This document shows, piece after piece, positions 41,040 to 50,869 of a stretch of 64,000 nt of DNA. Source of the DNA: Haloarchaeobius sp. HME9146. GTDB lineage: Archaea > Halobacteriota > Halobacteria > Halobacteriales > Natrialbaceae. Within the stretch, counting starts at the first letter, position 1. Every line of letters begins with the position of its first letter. The stretch covers positions 3,100,001 through 3,164,000 of the forward strand of contig NZ_JAODVR010000001.1 of assembly GCF_025399835.1 (NCBI RefSeq), in the 5' to 3' direction. The notes beneath the pieces were generated by a model, which was not told the origin of the DNA, did no database searches, and worked only from the letters and a program-made list of their open reading frames with translations. A program made the translations under genes and the position numbers.

Positions 41040-42914
41040 ATGACGAACTCCCCTGACCCCCCGCAGACAGCTGAATCGACACGCGACCCAAACCGACCAC
41101 GCGACGACGGCCCGAGCCTCGACCGCCGTACCCTGCTCGGTGGGCTGGCGAGCGCCGGGATGGCCGCCACCGCCGGGTGTGCCAAGAAGGCACACTCGAT
41201 GCTCAACCGGTCGAACCCGGAGCAGGTGTCGCTCTCCATCAAGACGGTCCCGGCCGACGACGACCCGGTCGCGACCCGCATCGCTCGCTCCCTCGCCACG
41301 CGCCTCAAACAGGTCGGCATCGACGCGACGGTCGAGTTGCTCCGCCGCGAGAACCTGCTCATCGACGTGCTGTTCAAGCAGTCGTTCGACCTGTACGTCT
41401 GGCAGCTACCGCCGCTCACCGACCCCGACGCGCTTCGGTCCCTGGTCCACTCCCGCTTCGTCGTCGAACCGGGCTGGCAGAACCCGTTCGGGTACGCCAA
41501 CCTCGGTGTCGACGACCTGCTCGAACGACAGCGACGGCTCCCCGGTTCGCGTCGGCAGGACGTGCTCTCGACGCTGCAAGAGCGCCTCGCACAGACGCTC
41601 CCGTTCGTCACCATCGCCTTCCCGAGCCAGGTCCGGGCGGTCCGGAACGAGACGGTCTCGTTCCAGGGCGGCCCGGAGATACACTCGCCGGTCGGCTACT
41701 GTACGCTCGACGCCGTGGGCGGAACCGGAACGACCGGGAACGAGACGGCGACCACGACCGCGGCCGAGCCCCGGACGCTGACGGCGACCCTCAGCGACCC
41801 GCGCCAGACAGAGAACCTGAACCCGCTGGCCACGGAGTACCGCGACGGCTGGACCATCCCGGGGCTACTGTACGACCCGCTCGCGCGGGCAGTCGACGGC
41901 GAGATTCGCCCGTGGCTGGCACGGAACCTCGACTGGGGACAGGACGACGGGCGAGACGGACCGGTCGCGACGGTCACCCTCCGCGAGGACGCCACGTGGC
42001 ACGACGGGACGCCCATCACGGCCGACGACGTGGCGTTCACCTACCGCTTCCTCTCGGATACGTCGCTGGGTCGCATGGAGAGTCCGCTCCCGGCACCCGC
42101 GTTCCGTGGGCAGTCCACCCTGGTCGAGTCGGCGATGCCACTGGACGACCAGCGCATCCGTCTCTCGTTCGTCCCGTGCACCCGGGACGTGGCCTGGCGG
42201 GCCCTGACCGTCCCCGTCCTGCCCCGGCACGACTGGGAGCAGGCCAGCAAGCAGGCGAACGTCCCGGGCGTGCAGAACGGCCCGGTCACACGGGCCCTCG
42301 TCCGTGACAACATCGCGCCGGTGGGGAGTGGCCCCCTGCGATACGAGTCGCGAGCGGTCCGCAACTCGCTCACGCTGGTCCGCAACGACGACCACTTCCT
42401 GCACCGGGGGGACACCGAGGGCCTGCCGTCGTGGGTCGACGGCTTCGACTTCGACGAACTCACCTTCCGGGTGGTCCCGTCGGCCGCGGTCGCCCGCGAC
42501 CTCGTGCTCGCGGGTGACGCGGACGTGTCTGCGAGCCCCCTGCGGCCGGGGGCGGTACAGGAGGTGGGAGCGTCGAGCGACGTGACCCTGCACGTCAGGG
42601 ACTCGTCCGCACCCTACCACCTCGGGTTCAACGTCCGGGCCGCGCCGCTCAGCAACACGCGGTTCCGCCAGGCCCTCGCCACGTTGCTCGACCGGGAGCA
42701 CCTCGTCGACGAGGTCTTCGACGGGTTCGCCCGGCCCGCGGTGAGCCCGCTGGCCGCGACCGACAGCGTCCCGGCGACCCTGCAGTGGGCCGGGTCGGAT
42801 CCGCTGTTCCCCTTCCCGGGCGAGGACGGTGAACTGGACGCCGACCGCGCGAGACAGGCGTTCATCGACGCCGGGTACCGCTACACCAACGATGGGAGGT
42901 TGCTCGCCCGATGA
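41040..42914 (+). CDS. SBP_bac_5-type lipoprotein with apparently permuted domain order
   Basis: 624 residues from ATG 41040. Tat plus lipobox signal: LDRRTLLGG (28-36) and TAGC with lipid Cys47. Residues 63-222 (RLKQVGIDATVELL ... DLYVWQLPPLTDPD ... DDLLERQRRLP) look like the C-terminal lobe of an SBP_bac_5 peptide-binding protein. After an Asn/Thr linker, residues 246-624 read like the N-terminal part (ENLNPL, LLYDPLAR, TWHDGTPITADDVAFTY, FRQALATLLDRE) and stop where that lobe would normally follow. No ABC permease or ATPase is adjacent. It binds peptides or another solute, or has been repurposed. Confidence 0.82.
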   Translation: MTNSPDPPQTAESTRDPNRPRDDGPSLDRRTLLGGLASAGMAATAGCAKKAHSMLNRSNPEQVSLSIKTVPADDDPVATRIARSLATRLKQVGIDATVELLRRENLLIDVLFKQSFDLYVWQLPPLTDPDALRSLVHSRFVVEPGWQNPFGYANLGVDDLLERQRRLPGSRRQDVLSTLQERLAQTLPFVTIAFPSQVRAVRNETVSFQGGPEIHSPVGYCTLDAVGGTGTTGNETATTTAAEPRTLTATLSDPRQTENLNPLATEYRDGWTIPGLLYDPLARAVDGEIRPWLARNLDWGQDDGRDGPVATVTLREDATWHDGTPITADDVAFTYRFLSDTSLGRMESPLPAPAFRGQSTLVESAMPLDDQRIRLSFVPCTRDVAWRALTVPVLPRHDWEQASKQANVPGVQNGPVTRALVRDNIAPVGSGPLRYESRAVRNSLTLVRNDDHFLHRGDTEGLPSWVDGFDFDELTFRVVPSAAVARDLVLAGDADVSASPLRPGAVQEVGASSDVTLHVRDSSAPYHLGFNVRAAPLSNTRFRQALATLLDREHLVDEVFDGFARPAVSPLAATDSVPATLQWAGSDPLFPFPGEDGELDADRARQAFIDAGYRYTNDGRLLAR

Positions 42915-42921
42915 CTCCCAT

Positions 42922-42928
42922 GGAGGTG
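42922..42928 (+). promoter_or_regulatory. Strong Shine-Dalgarno site of the PAP2 gene
   Basis: GGAGGTG lies 7 bases before ATG 42936 and matches the archaeal anti-SD. It fixes the start of the PAP2 gene inside an operon, where most genes of this window lack such a site. Confidence 0.75.
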
Positions 42929-42935
42929 CCCTGAG

Positions 42936-43736
42936 ATGAGCGTCCTCGCCGTCGCCGGCAGCGTGCTGGCCATGGACCTGTTGCTGTTCGTGGTCGCCGG
43001 AGCCGTGCTGTTCGACCGGCCGGCGCTGGGTGGCGCACGCGGGCGGGTCGGGTCGCGACTCCGCGAGATATCCCCGTACCTCGTCGTACTGGCCGTGGTC
43101 CTGCTTGTCAACCGGGTCGCCCGGGACGCCGGCCCGGACCTCTCGTGGGTCATCGGCTGGAACATCACCGACGAGCTGTACGCCATCGAAGGGACGCTTG
43201 TCGCGACCATCCAGTCCGTCCAGTCGCCCCTGCTGACGCAGTACTTCTCGTTCGTCTACCTGCCGGGGTACGTGTTCCTGCTGACGTTCCCCCCGGTGCT
43301 GTACTTCTGCTGCCGGGACCCGCGTCCGCTGAAGGAGACCATCCTGGCGTTCACGCTGAACTACTCGCTCGGGCTGGTCTGCTACGTGCTGTTCATCTCG
43401 TACGGGCCCCGGAACCTGCTCCCGGAGGCCGTCGAGCCCCTGCTGTACTCGACGTATCCGGATACGCAGGTGCTGACCGGCGAGGTGAACTCGAACTCGA
43501 ACGTGTTCCCGTCGCTGCACACCTCGCTGTCGGTCACGACGGCGACGCTGGCAGTTCGCCACCACGACGCCTACCCGAAGTGGACGCCGGTCGCCATCTG
43601 GGGTGCCGTCAGCGTCTGTCTGGCGACGATGTATCTGGGGATTCACTGGGGGACCGACGTCGCTGCGGGTATCGTACTCGGCGTCGGGAGCGTGTGGCTG
43701 GCCGGGCAGGTGGTGGACTGGGAGGAAGGGCGTTAG
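42936..43736 (+). CDS. PAP2-superfamily phosphatase (PAP2_3/Aur1-like)
   Basis: 266 residues with about six hydrophobic helices. The acid-phosphatase motifs are PSLHTSLSVT (catalytic His of motif II) and YLGIHWGTDVAAG (His and Asp of motif III). Motif I is weak near RDPRPLKETI. This is the Aur1/inositolphosphotransferase-like subgroup of membrane PAP2 enzymes, which dephosphorylate or transfer headgroups of lipid phosphates, for instance polyprenyl phosphates. It is third in the operon with the membrane protein and the substrate-binding lipoprotein. It ends in a 4-base convergent overlap with the next gene. Confidence 0.9.
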   Translation: MSVLAVAGSVLAMDLLLFVVAGAVLFDRPALGGARGRVGSRLREISPYLVVLAVVLLVNRVARDAGPDLSWVIGWNITDELYAIEGTLVATIQSVQSPLLTQYFSFVYLPGYVFLLTFPPVLYFCCRDPRPLKETILAFTLNYSLGLVCYVLFISYGPRNLLPEAVEPLLYSTYPDTQVLTGEVNSNSNVFPSLHTSLSVTTATLAVRHHDAYPKWTPVAIWGAVSVCLATMYLGIHWGTDVAAGIVLGVGSVWLAGQVVDWEEGR

Positions 43737-44197
43737 GCGTCGTCTCGCCAGGGGGCTTTCGGGTCGCACTGGGTCTGGGTGGTACTGTGCCCGTAGCCGA
43801 GACTGCCGTCCGGTTCGACCGAGACGGATGCCTGGACGCACCCGTTCTTGGCGACCAGTTGCTCGCTCGTGAACGCGGTGACGGTCGGGTCGTCGTCGAG
43901 TCGGACGCGAATCTCCCAGTGACCCGGCGCTGGGTCGAAGTCCGGTGGAGCGACGAGCGCATTGTAGAGTCGCTGGTCGGTCCGCCCACGGATCGGAATC
44001 GACTCCTGGAACTGCCGGGATTCGTCGCGCCACAGGTCGAGATGGAACGTGTGTGGCTCGGGGCGCTCGTTCTTCAGGTAGACCGCGACCAATCTCGCCG
44101 GGTCGTCGGCACCGTTTGCGCTGAAACAACCCGCGAACGCACCAGCCACCCCTGCCGAGACGCTTCCGAGGAGGGTTCGGCGTGACACCGGCCGCAT
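43733..44197 (-). CDS. Tat-exported lipoprotein, unknown function
   Basis: 154 residues. The signal SRRTLLGSVSAGVAGAFAGC has twin arginines and lipobox FAGC with lipid Cys24. The mature part is a compact beta-rich domain (VAVYLKNERPEPHTFHLDLW, HWEIRVRLDD) with two later cysteines (NGCVQ and TQCDP) that may pair. It resembles small Ig-like haloarchaeal lipoproteins of unknown function. Its stop codon overlaps that of the PAP2 gene on the other strand. Confidence 0.78.
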   Translation of the reverse strand: MRPVSRRTLLGSVSAGVAGAFAGCFSANGADDPARLVAVYLKNERPEPHTFHLDLWRDESRQFQESIPIRGRTDQRLYNALVAPPDFDPAPGHWEIRVRLDDDPTVTAFTSEQLVAKNGCVQASVSVEPDGSLGYGHSTTQTQCDPKAPWRDDA

Positions 44198-44916
44198 GAT
44201 ACCGTACAGGAGGACGAGCGCGAGTATAACTGGCGTACTTGCTATGTTGGCTGTCCGCCCACCTGTCGCACACGCCTGTCAGGGTCGAGAACGAGGGAGT
44301 GGAGCCAGAAGCGACGAGAAGAGACGAGATAGCCGTCGCACAGCCGGTTCAGGGTCAGATTCGGCTCCGGAAGGAGGGATGTGAATGCAGGGAGAGGCAG
44401 ATACTGAGAGACCAGAATGGGAGTTCGACGGGTGCGAGGACGGGTCGTCGTGAGGCGGCTGGATTCGGGTGTTTCGCCGGGATCGACACCGGCTCATCGA
44501 CCGGCGAACGACCGAGTACCAGCAGGGGAAATCGCAAGACTACACCCGTGTCTGAAGATATCCGGGATGGACAGCAGCTGTCGCAGTCGGCTCCCGGATT
44601 GCGGTTTCCCTACTGTGACGGCCTCTACCTGTCGAATACGGATATCTGAACGGTCCTCGATTGCATCAACACTGGCCGTCTCTGTCCCGTCGCCTCACCT
44701 AGTTAACGTACCACCTCATCGCGACGCCACCTTCCGGAGGACAGACCGAGTCTGAACGAACACAGAACCGAGGAGACGGCCAGCCGGCGTCGCTCGATGG
44801 CTCGATTCCCGCGATACCAGGTCTGTGCCACCGCGAGAACACTGGCCGAGACTGGAGGGGTTACACCGGCTGCTCTCGGTGGCCGGTCGCAAAGCGGCCG
44901 GCTTCTGTCAGTTCCC
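44198..44916. other. Gene-poor region, no supported feature
   Basis: About 720 bases between the lipoprotein start and the ilvD stop. Open frames are present on the plus strand (44239-44649, 44417-44755), but their products are rich in Ser/Arg/Gly with no domain, no acidic bias and no start signal. The first 60 bases (cgagtataactggcgtactt) hold the promoter of the lipoprotein gene. No RNA gene or repeat is visible. Confidence 0.5.
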
Positions 44917-46644
44917 TCACTCCCGCTTCGCGCCGGGGTTGCTCACCGCGCCGTTCGCGGCGGAGCCGAAGTCGCGGCAGTACTTCGCGAGCACGCCGGT
45001 CGTGTACGACGGTTCCGGCTCCTCGCGCGCGTCGAGCCGTTCCTGAATCTCCTCGTCGGAGACGTCCACGGAGAGTTCGCGGTTCGGGATGTCGACGGTC
45101 ACGACGTCACCGTCTTCGAGCGCACCGATGGGGCCGCCGGCGTAGGACTCGGGGGCGACGTGGCCGATCATCGGGCCGCGGGTCGCGCCGGAGAAGCGGC
45201 CGTCGGTGAGCAGCGCCACGTCGTCTTCGTGGCCCGCGCCGACCACCGCGGCGGTGACGCCGAGCATCTCGCGCATGCCGGGGCCGCCCTGTGGGCCTTC
45301 GTTCCGAATCGCAATCACGTCGCCCGATTCGATGTGGCCCTCCTGGACGTACCGCATCGCGTCCTCCTCGCTCTCGAAGACGCGGACGGGGCCCTCGTGG
45401 TAGAAGTTGTCCTCGCCGGTGACCTTCAGGACCGCGCCGTCGGGTGCGAGGTTGCCAGTCAGAATCTTGATGGCACCCTCCTCGTGGAGCGGCTCGTCGA
45501 CCGGGTAGAGGAAGTCCACGTCGATGTCCGCGTCGTCGGGAAGGTCGCCTTCGGCTTCGAGGTGGGCGATCTCCTCGGCCATCGTTCTCCCAGTCACGGT
45601 CATGGCATCGCCGTGGAGGTAGCCGCCCTCCAGCAGGCGACGGAACACGACCGGGACGCCCCCGACCTCGTGCAGGTCGTTCATGACCCTGGTGCCGCCG
45701 GGCTGGAGGTCGGCGATCTTCGGCGTGCGCTTCGATATCTCGTCGAACTCCTCGATGGAGAGGTCGATGCCCGCCTCGGCGGCGAGCGCGAGCAGGTGGA
45801 GCACCGCGTTGGTGGAGCCGCCGATGGCGACCTGCAGGGCGATGGCGTTCTCGAAGGACTCCTTCGTGAGGATGTCCGAGGGACGGCGGTCCTCCTCGAC
45901 CACTTCGAGGGCGAGTTCGCCCGCGCGGCGGGCGACCTCGTAGCGTTCCTCGTCTTCGGCGGGCGGACTTGCGGAGCCGAGGGGGGCCATCCCGAGCGCC
46001 TCGGAGATGGAGGCCATCGTGTTCGCGGTGAACATCCCGCCACAGGAGCCCGCGCCGGGGCAAGCGTGGCGTTCGAGGTCGTCCAGCTCCTCCTCGGTCA
46101 TGTCGCCGGAGGCCACTGCCCCGACGCCCTCGAAGACGTTCTGGACCGTGACCTCGCGGCCCTCGTGCTCGCCGGGCATGATGGAACCGCCGTAGAGGAA
46201 GACGGAGGGCAGGTCGGTGCGGATGGATGCCATCAGCATCCCGGGGAGGTTCTTGTCACAGCCCGCGACGGTGACGAGTGCGTCCATGCGCTCGCCGAAG
46301 GAGACCAGCTCGACGGAGTCCGCGATGACCTCGCGCGAGATGAGCGAGGCCTTCATCCCTTCAGTTCCCATCGAGATGGCGTCCGAGATGGTGATGGTGC
46401 CGAACTCGATGGGCATGCCCTCGGCGTTCTCGACGCCCTCGATGGCGGCGTCGGCCACGTCGTCGAGGTGGACGTTACACGGTGTGATGTCGGCGGCGGG
46501 GTTCGCCACACCGACCATCGGGGAGGAGAGGTCGGCGTCGTCGTACCCCATCGCACGGAACATCGCCCGGTGGGGGGCGCGTTCCGGTCCCTCCGTGACC
46601 TCGCGGCTTCGGAGGTGCTCTGGTTTGTCCGGTCGGTCGTTCAT
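44917..46644 (-). CDS. ilvD: Dihydroxy-acid dehydratase
   Basis: 575 residues from ATG 46644; an in-frame extension to 46785 is non-coding in character. It dehydrates 2,3-dihydroxy-isovalerate and its methylvalerate homologue in valine, leucine and isoleucine synthesis. Iron-sulfur ligands are likely Cys56 (DITPCN), Cys129 ([10 protein letters not shown], the family signature) and Cys201 ([15 protein letters not shown]). [14 protein letters not shown] near the C-terminus is the second signature. Length and motifs are full. It is a single gene with an AT-rich promoter shared with the divergent amylase gene (46645-46875). Confidence 0.97.
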   Translation of the reverse strand: MNDRPDKPEHLRSREVTEGPERAPHRAMFRAMGYDDADLSSPMVGVANPAADITPCNVHLDDVADAAIEGVENAEGMPIEFGTITISDAISMGTEGMKASLISREVIADSVELVSFGERMDALVTVAGCDKNLPGMLMASIRTDLPSVFLYGGSIMPGEHEGREVTVQNVFEGVGAVASGDMTEEELDDLERHACPGAGSCGGMFTANTMASISEALGMAPLGSASPPAEDEERYEVARRAGELALEVVEEDRRPSDILTKESFENAIALQVAIGGSTNAVLHLLALAAEAGIDLSIEEFDEISKRTPKIADLQPGGTRVMNDLHEVGGVPVVFRRLLEGGYLHGDAMTVTGRTMAEEIAHLEAEGDLPDDADIDVDFLYPVDEPLHEEGAIKILTGNLAPDGAVLKVTGEDNFYHEGPVRVFESEEDAMRYVQEGHIESGDVIAIRNEGPQGGPGMREMLGVTAAVVGAGHEDDVALLTDGRFSGATRGPMIGHVAPESYAGGPIGALEDGDVVTVDIPNRELSVDVSDEEIQERLDAREEPEPSYTTGVLAKYCRDFGSAANGAVSNPGAKRE

Positions 46645-46800
46645 GCTCGGGTGGTAGCCACGAGACGCCTTAAGTCCCGCCGACGGGACAGATGTTGCTG
46701 TCGAAGGCGGGGGTGGTGCCGGTGATTCGACCCGGCGAGACGCCATCCCGGTCGGTGTCCTGCGCTGACTCCGCAACAACACCAATAGTTTGTAACTAAT

Positions 46801-46820
46801 CCGGAATAACCTTAATCTAT
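46801..46820 (+). promoter_or_regulatory. Amylase upstream element shared with halolysin 2
   Basis: ccggaataaccttaatctat lies 56 bases before the amylase ATG and matches 14811-14830 upstream of halolysin 2, except for one gap and a few substitutions. Both genes encode Tat-exported polymer hydrolases, so it may be a common activator site. Confidence 0.45.
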
Positions 46821-46875
46821 ATTCGAGTGAAAATCTAGTGGGTTTATCTATTATGTACTATTACTTCGCAGATGC

Positions 46876-48189
46876 ATGTCAGAGGAAGACAGCCACACCA
46901 CTGCGACGCACACTCACGACCAACCCACGACGACACGGCGTGGGGCGCTCCGCGGCATCGGCGCGGCCATCCTCGGGACCGTCGGCGGCGCAGCCGCCCT
47001 TTCGGCAAACAGCGAACCCGTCAGCGCCGCCGCTGGCGAGGACGCAGTCCTCCAGTACTACCACACTCCGTGGACCGAGATCACCGGGAACATGAGCAAA
47101 GTGGCGGACGCGGGCTACGCGGCCATCCAGGTCCCGCCGCCACAGAAGAGCAAACTGAGCTGGGACGACCAGGACGAGAACAACCACCCGCCGCTGGGCT
47201 ACCAGCCCATCGACAACGACTCCTTCGACAGCGCGTTCGGGACCGAGGCCGAGTACCGCGAAATGATCTCGACCGCCCACCAGCACGGCGTCGAGGTGTA
47301 CGCCGACATCGTCCTCAACCACATGGCGTACATCGGCGACGGCGAGTTCGACTTCCCCGAGTTCTCCCGACCGGACTTCCACGACTGCCGCTCCATCGAC
47401 GACTGGGACGACCAGTGGCAGGTCGAGAACTGCGACCTGCTCGGCCTCAAAGACCTGGAACAGGAGTCCTCGTACGTCCGCGGCGAGCTCAAGGAGTACA
47501 TGGGCAAGATCGCCGACTGCGGGGCCGATGGCCTGCGCTACGACGCGGCCAAGCACGTGCCCAAGTGGTTCTGGCGCGACTACGCCAACCAGTGGGCCGA
47601 CGAGTTCGGCCTCGACTACCGCGTCGCCGAGGTTTTCCACAGCGACCTGAACTACGTCGAACCCTACGCCGACACCGGCATGAGCGTCACCGACTACCCG
47701 CTGTACAACGCCATCCAGGGCGCGTTCAGCGACGGCGGCAGCTTCACCAACCTCGACGGCGCTGGTGTCGTCAACCAGAACCCGTTCGCCGCCCAGACGT
47801 TCGTGGCGAACCACGACAGCGGGTTCCCACAGTACACCGACCTCGCGCGCGCCTTCGTCCTGACCTACGAGGGCTATCCGCGCCTGTACAAGGCCGGCCT
47901 CGACGACAGCTACGTCAACCAGCTGCTCTGGATCCGTAACAACCTCTGCGGCGGGCCCGCCTACACCCGGTACGTCGACGACGACCTCTACATCTACGAG
48001 CGCTACCAGAACGTGCTCGTCGGCCTCAACAAGACCGACCAGTGGCGCGGCGAGTGGGTGTACACCGGCTGGACGGACACCACCCTCAAAGACTACTCGG
48101 GCAGCGCTGCCGACGAGACCGTCAACAGCGACGGCTGGGTCCAGGTCTGGTTCCCGCCGAAGGGCTACGCCGCGTTCGCACCGTACTGA
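46876..48189 (+). CDS. Tat-exported alpha-amylase (GH13)
   Basis: 437 residues. The twin-arginine signal is TTTRRGALRGIG (residues 18-29). The GH13 conserved regions are all visible: DIVLNHM (144-150), GLRYDAAKH with nucleophile Asp223, VAEVFH with acid/base Glu252, and FVANHDS with His313 and Asp314. PLGYQPID precedes region I as in short archaeal/bacterial alpha-amylases. The C-terminal beta domain ends WFPPKGYAAFAPY. It cleaves alpha-1,4 bonds of starch outside the cell. It stands alone, divergent from ilvD. Confidence 0.96.
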   Translation: MSEEDSHTTATHTHDQPTTTRRGALRGIGAAILGTVGGAAALSANSEPVSAAAGEDAVLQYYHTPWTEITGNMSKVADAGYAAIQVPPPQKSKLSWDDQDENNHPPLGYQPIDNDSFDSAFGTEAEYREMISTAHQHGVEVYADIVLNHMAYIGDGEFDFPEFSRPDFHDCRSIDDWDDQWQVENCDLLGLKDLEQESSYVRGELKEYMGKIADCGADGLRYDAAKHVPKWFWRDYANQWADEFGLDYRVAEVFHSDLNYVEPYADTGMSVTDYPLYNAIQGAFSDGGSFTNLDGAGVVNQNPFAAQTFVANHDSGFPQYTDLARAFVLTYEGYPRLYKAGLDDSYVNQLLWIRNNLCGGPAYTRYVDDDLYIYERYQNVLVGLNKTDQWRGEWVYTGWTDTTLKDYSGSAADETVNSDGWVQVWFPPKGYAAFAPY

Positions 48190-48404
48190 CCCCGCGACAA
48201 CGACGGCCGGGCCGTCGTGCCCCACGACAGGCCGTCATCCCGACTCCATCGCCCGCACACCACACCCGTCAGCCACTGCGTGTCCCCTTCCCGACGTATC
48301 GGGCCGTGCCGTCCCGTGGCGCAGGCTCCCGGACAGGAACAGGTTAGGGGACTGTCGTCTCGGATTTCAAAACCTTCTTGCGCGCCGCAAGTAGATGAAC
48401 CGAT

Positions 48405-49361
48405 ATGGACCCCGTCGTCGCCGTCGCCCACTATCCCGAAGGAGCCGGCCACGCCACACGCATGCTCGCGGTGGCACAGGCCCTCGAAGCCCGCGGGGCA
48501 GCAGTCCACCTCGCCGGTGGTGGCCCCGGCCAGGAGTTCGTCGAGTGCCAGGGCTACGACGAGTTCGTCCCCGCCAACGTCGACTACATCGGGGACTACC
48601 AGAACGGTGGAAACCTCCTCCGCGTGCTCACCCACAGCGTCCCGATGAGCGGCAAGCGCGTCCTCGACTACGCGGGCTGGCTCCGCCGGCTCGACCCGGA
48701 CGCCATCGTCACCGACGACATGTTCGCCGCGATGGCCGCCACCCTGACCGGCACGCCGCTGCACGTCCTCACGCACAACTCGCCGCACTTCTACGATGCG
48801 GTCGTCGAGGAGGTGTTCACCTGGCTCCTGACGAAGTACCAGATCAGCTCCGGCGAACAGTTCCTCTACCCGTCGGTGTGGCCGGCCTGCAACGCCGACC
48901 CGAAGGGCGTCACCCACATCCCGCCGATCGCACTGGAGGGCGACGGCGAGGCCGACCCGGACCCGATGGACGCGATTCTCGTCCCCAGCTACTACTCCCA
49001 CGGGTTCGACGCGCTGGAGCGGACGCTCACCGAACAGGGCCACGACGTGACCCGGGTCGGCAGCGACGACTGGGAGTCGGTCCCCGCGATGCTCCCCTAC
49101 CTCGAAGCCGCCGACGTGGTCGTCTGCTCGGGCTACTCGACCGTGATGGAGGCTGCCGTCGCCGGCACACCGTGTGTCATCTGGCCCTTCACCGACGAAC
49201 AACACGGCGTCTCCCGCGTCATCGAGAAGACCGGCGTCGCCGGCTTCCAGGTGGAACACTCCATCCCACACGTCGCGCGAGCGGTGCGCCAGCCCCCAGA
49301 AGAGCCCGACTTCGAGAACGGCGACGACACCGCCGCAGAGCACGTCCTCCGGGCGCTCTGA
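48405..49361 (+). CDS. MurG/GT28-like glycosyltransferase
   Basis: 318 residues, GT-B fold. The N-terminal half starts VVAVAHYPEGAGHATRMLAVAQAL, matching the GxGHxxR motif of MurG/GT28-type enzymes. The C-terminal donor-binding half has DVVVCSGYSTVMEAAVAGTPCVIWPF followed by DEQHGVSRVIEKTGVA, the usual nucleotide-sugar site. The acceptor is unknown; a role in glycolipid or surface polysaccharide synthesis is possible. It is slightly shorter than MurG. It is followed 82 bases later by the beta-RFAP synthase gene on the same strand. Confidence 0.85.
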   Translation: MDPVVAVAHYPEGAGHATRMLAVAQALEARGAAVHLAGGGPGQEFVECQGYDEFVPANVDYIGDYQNGGNLLRVLTHSVPMSGKRVLDYAGWLRRLDPDAIVTDDMFAAMAATLTGTPLHVLTHNSPHFYDAVVEEVFTWLLTKYQISSGEQFLYPSVWPACNADPKGVTHIPPIALEGDGEADPDPMDAILVPSYYSHGFDALERTLTEQGHDVTRVGSDDWESVPAMLPYLEAADVVVCSGYSTVMEAAVAGTPCVIWPFTDEQHGVSRVIEKTGVAGFQVEHSIPHVARAVRQPPEEPDFENGDDTAAEHVLRAL

Positions 49362-49443
49362 GCGGAACGTCCCACCCCACGCCGACACCGGATACCGTTG
49401 CCACCGCCGCAACCGTTTCTCACCTCCCCCCGTAGGTGTGGGT

Positions 49444-50436
49444 ATGGCAGTCGTCTCGACCGGCGCGCGTCTCCACTTCGGCTTCCAGAACCTCTCGCTG
49501 GCACACGAACGGCTCTATGGAGGACTGGGCGTCGGACTCGCGGAGCCGCGGGCTCGCATCGAGGCGACACGTGCGGACTCGCTCCGCTGTGACGACCCGG
49601 ACGTCGAACGCTACGCGGAGCGGGTGTTGACGGTGCTCGACCTCCCCGGGGCCGAGGTCCACGTCGAGGACAGCCTCCCGCGCCACGTCGGGCTCGGAAG
49701 CGGGACCCAGCTCGCGCTCGCGACGCTCGTCGCGGTCGCAACAGCGTACGGCCGCGAGGTCGACGTCCGGGCGCTTGCGCCACAGCTCGGGCGTGGCGGT
49801 CGCTCCGGTGTCGGCGTGGCGACGTTCGAATCCGGCGGCTTCGTCGCCGATGCCGGGCATCCGACGACGCGGTTCACGAGCGCGCCACCCGCCGACGGAG
49901 AGTGGACCGTCCCCGCGGTGGCGACCCGGCACGAACTCCCGGGGAGCTGGCGCTTCGTCCTCACCGTCCCCGACGTCCCTGCCGGTCGCAGTGGCTCGCG
50001 AGAGAACGAGAGCATGCGCGCCGTGGTCGAGCGTGCCGACGCCGCGGTCGCCGACGAGATCGCGGGCATCGTCACGCGGCAGTTGCTCCCCGCGGCTGCG
50101 GAGGGTCGCCTCGACGCCTTCGGCACCGCCGTGAGCGAAATCGGCCGGCTCAACGGCGCGTGGTACGCCGACGAGCAGGGCGGCGTGTTCCGGCCCCCGG
50201 TCGGGACCATCGTCAGCGAACTCACCGAGTCGGAGTCACTGACTGGCGTCGGTCAGTCGTCGTGGGGGCCGACGGTGTACGGCCTGACGGACCGCGCCCG
50301 GGTCGAGGACGCCCGTGCCGCGGCGGAGCGGGCGCTCGACGCGGCCGACGTGGAGGGGCAGATCCTCGTCTGTCGGCCCGGCAACACGGGAGCCTGGGTC
50401 GACACCGGGTCGCGCGCCGACCCCGAAGTTCGGTGA
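49444..50436 (+). CDS. Beta-ribofuranosylaminobenzene 5'-phosphate synthase (GHMP family)
   Basis: 330 residues from ATG 49444. Upstream in-frame codons overlap the glycosyltransferase and are rejected. The GHMP fold appears as ARLHFGFQNLSLAHERLYGGLGVGL at the N-terminus, the phosphate-binding LPRHVGLGSGTQLALA loop, and GRGGRSGVGVATFESGGFV. This order and content match beta-RFAP synthase, which joins PRPP and p-hydroxybenzoate or p-aminobenzoate in the first step of the methanopterin pathway. In haloarchaea it may serve a folate-like C1 carrier. The C-terminal GQSSWGPTVYGLT is also conserved. Confidence 0.88.
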   Translation: MAVVSTGARLHFGFQNLSLAHERLYGGLGVGLAEPRARIEATRADSLRCDDPDVERYAERVLTVLDLPGAEVHVEDSLPRHVGLGSGTQLALATLVAVATAYGREVDVRALAPQLGRGGRSGVGVATFESGGFVADAGHPTTRFTSAPPADGEWTVPAVATRHELPGSWRFVLTVPDVPAGRSGSRENESMRAVVERADAAVADEIAGIVTRQLLPAAAEGRLDAFGTAVSEIGRLNGAWYADEQGGVFRPPVGTIVSELTESESLTGVGQSSWGPTVYGLTDRARVEDARAAAERALDAADVEGQILVCRPGNTGAWVDTGSRADPEVR

Positions 50437-50869
50437 GCGTGGCCGGGGGGAGTCGGGCTGCTGGCGAACAGACGGCTTTTGCTCCTCTGGAACACGCGAC
50501 GGCTAACCGTGCAACCGCAGCCCGCCGCGTGGTGGCTCGTCAGGACATGGCTCGTCTGGTCCCGTGTTCGTATTTGAACGGTGGGATTGGCAGCCGTGTC
50601 TTCGATATCGTGCTGGCTAGTTCGGGAAGCAGTTCACTCGCGCTGGCGTCCGTGACCGCCCTGCACCGCACCGCAACCACGCCCTCCCCAGCCGATTCTG
50701 TTCCTCGCTCCGCGCTGCTCCGCTCCGGTACTCATCCCTCGCGCGCTTCCGCCACCGGCCCTCACGGTCGTTCGGTCCGGCGGCCGCGCGCGCCGCCTGG
50801 ACATTTCGAACACAGGTCGCCAGCCAACCCGCCGTAACCGTTACTTGTACCCGTCACGACTGCCGGGGT
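50437..50869. other. Gene-free region, no supported feature
   Basis: About 430 bases, GC-rich, no acceptable ORF on either strand. It contains a short ctcgctccgcgctgctccgc inverted-repeat-like segment (50704-50723) of the kind scattered through haloarchaeal intergenic DNA. The promoter of the next gene presumably lies at its 3' end. No RNA gene is visible. Confidence 0.45.

Noticed and set aside
41040-42914. Two separate genes fused by a lost stop codon instead of a permuted binding protein
   Set aside because: A single signal peptide lies at the front, the linker is short and in frame, and neither half alone is a complete binding-protein fold.
44239-44649. 136-residue frame in the gap before ilvD
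   Set aside because: It is Ser/Arg/Gly-rich, with no start signal, no homology pattern and overlapping frames of equal quality.
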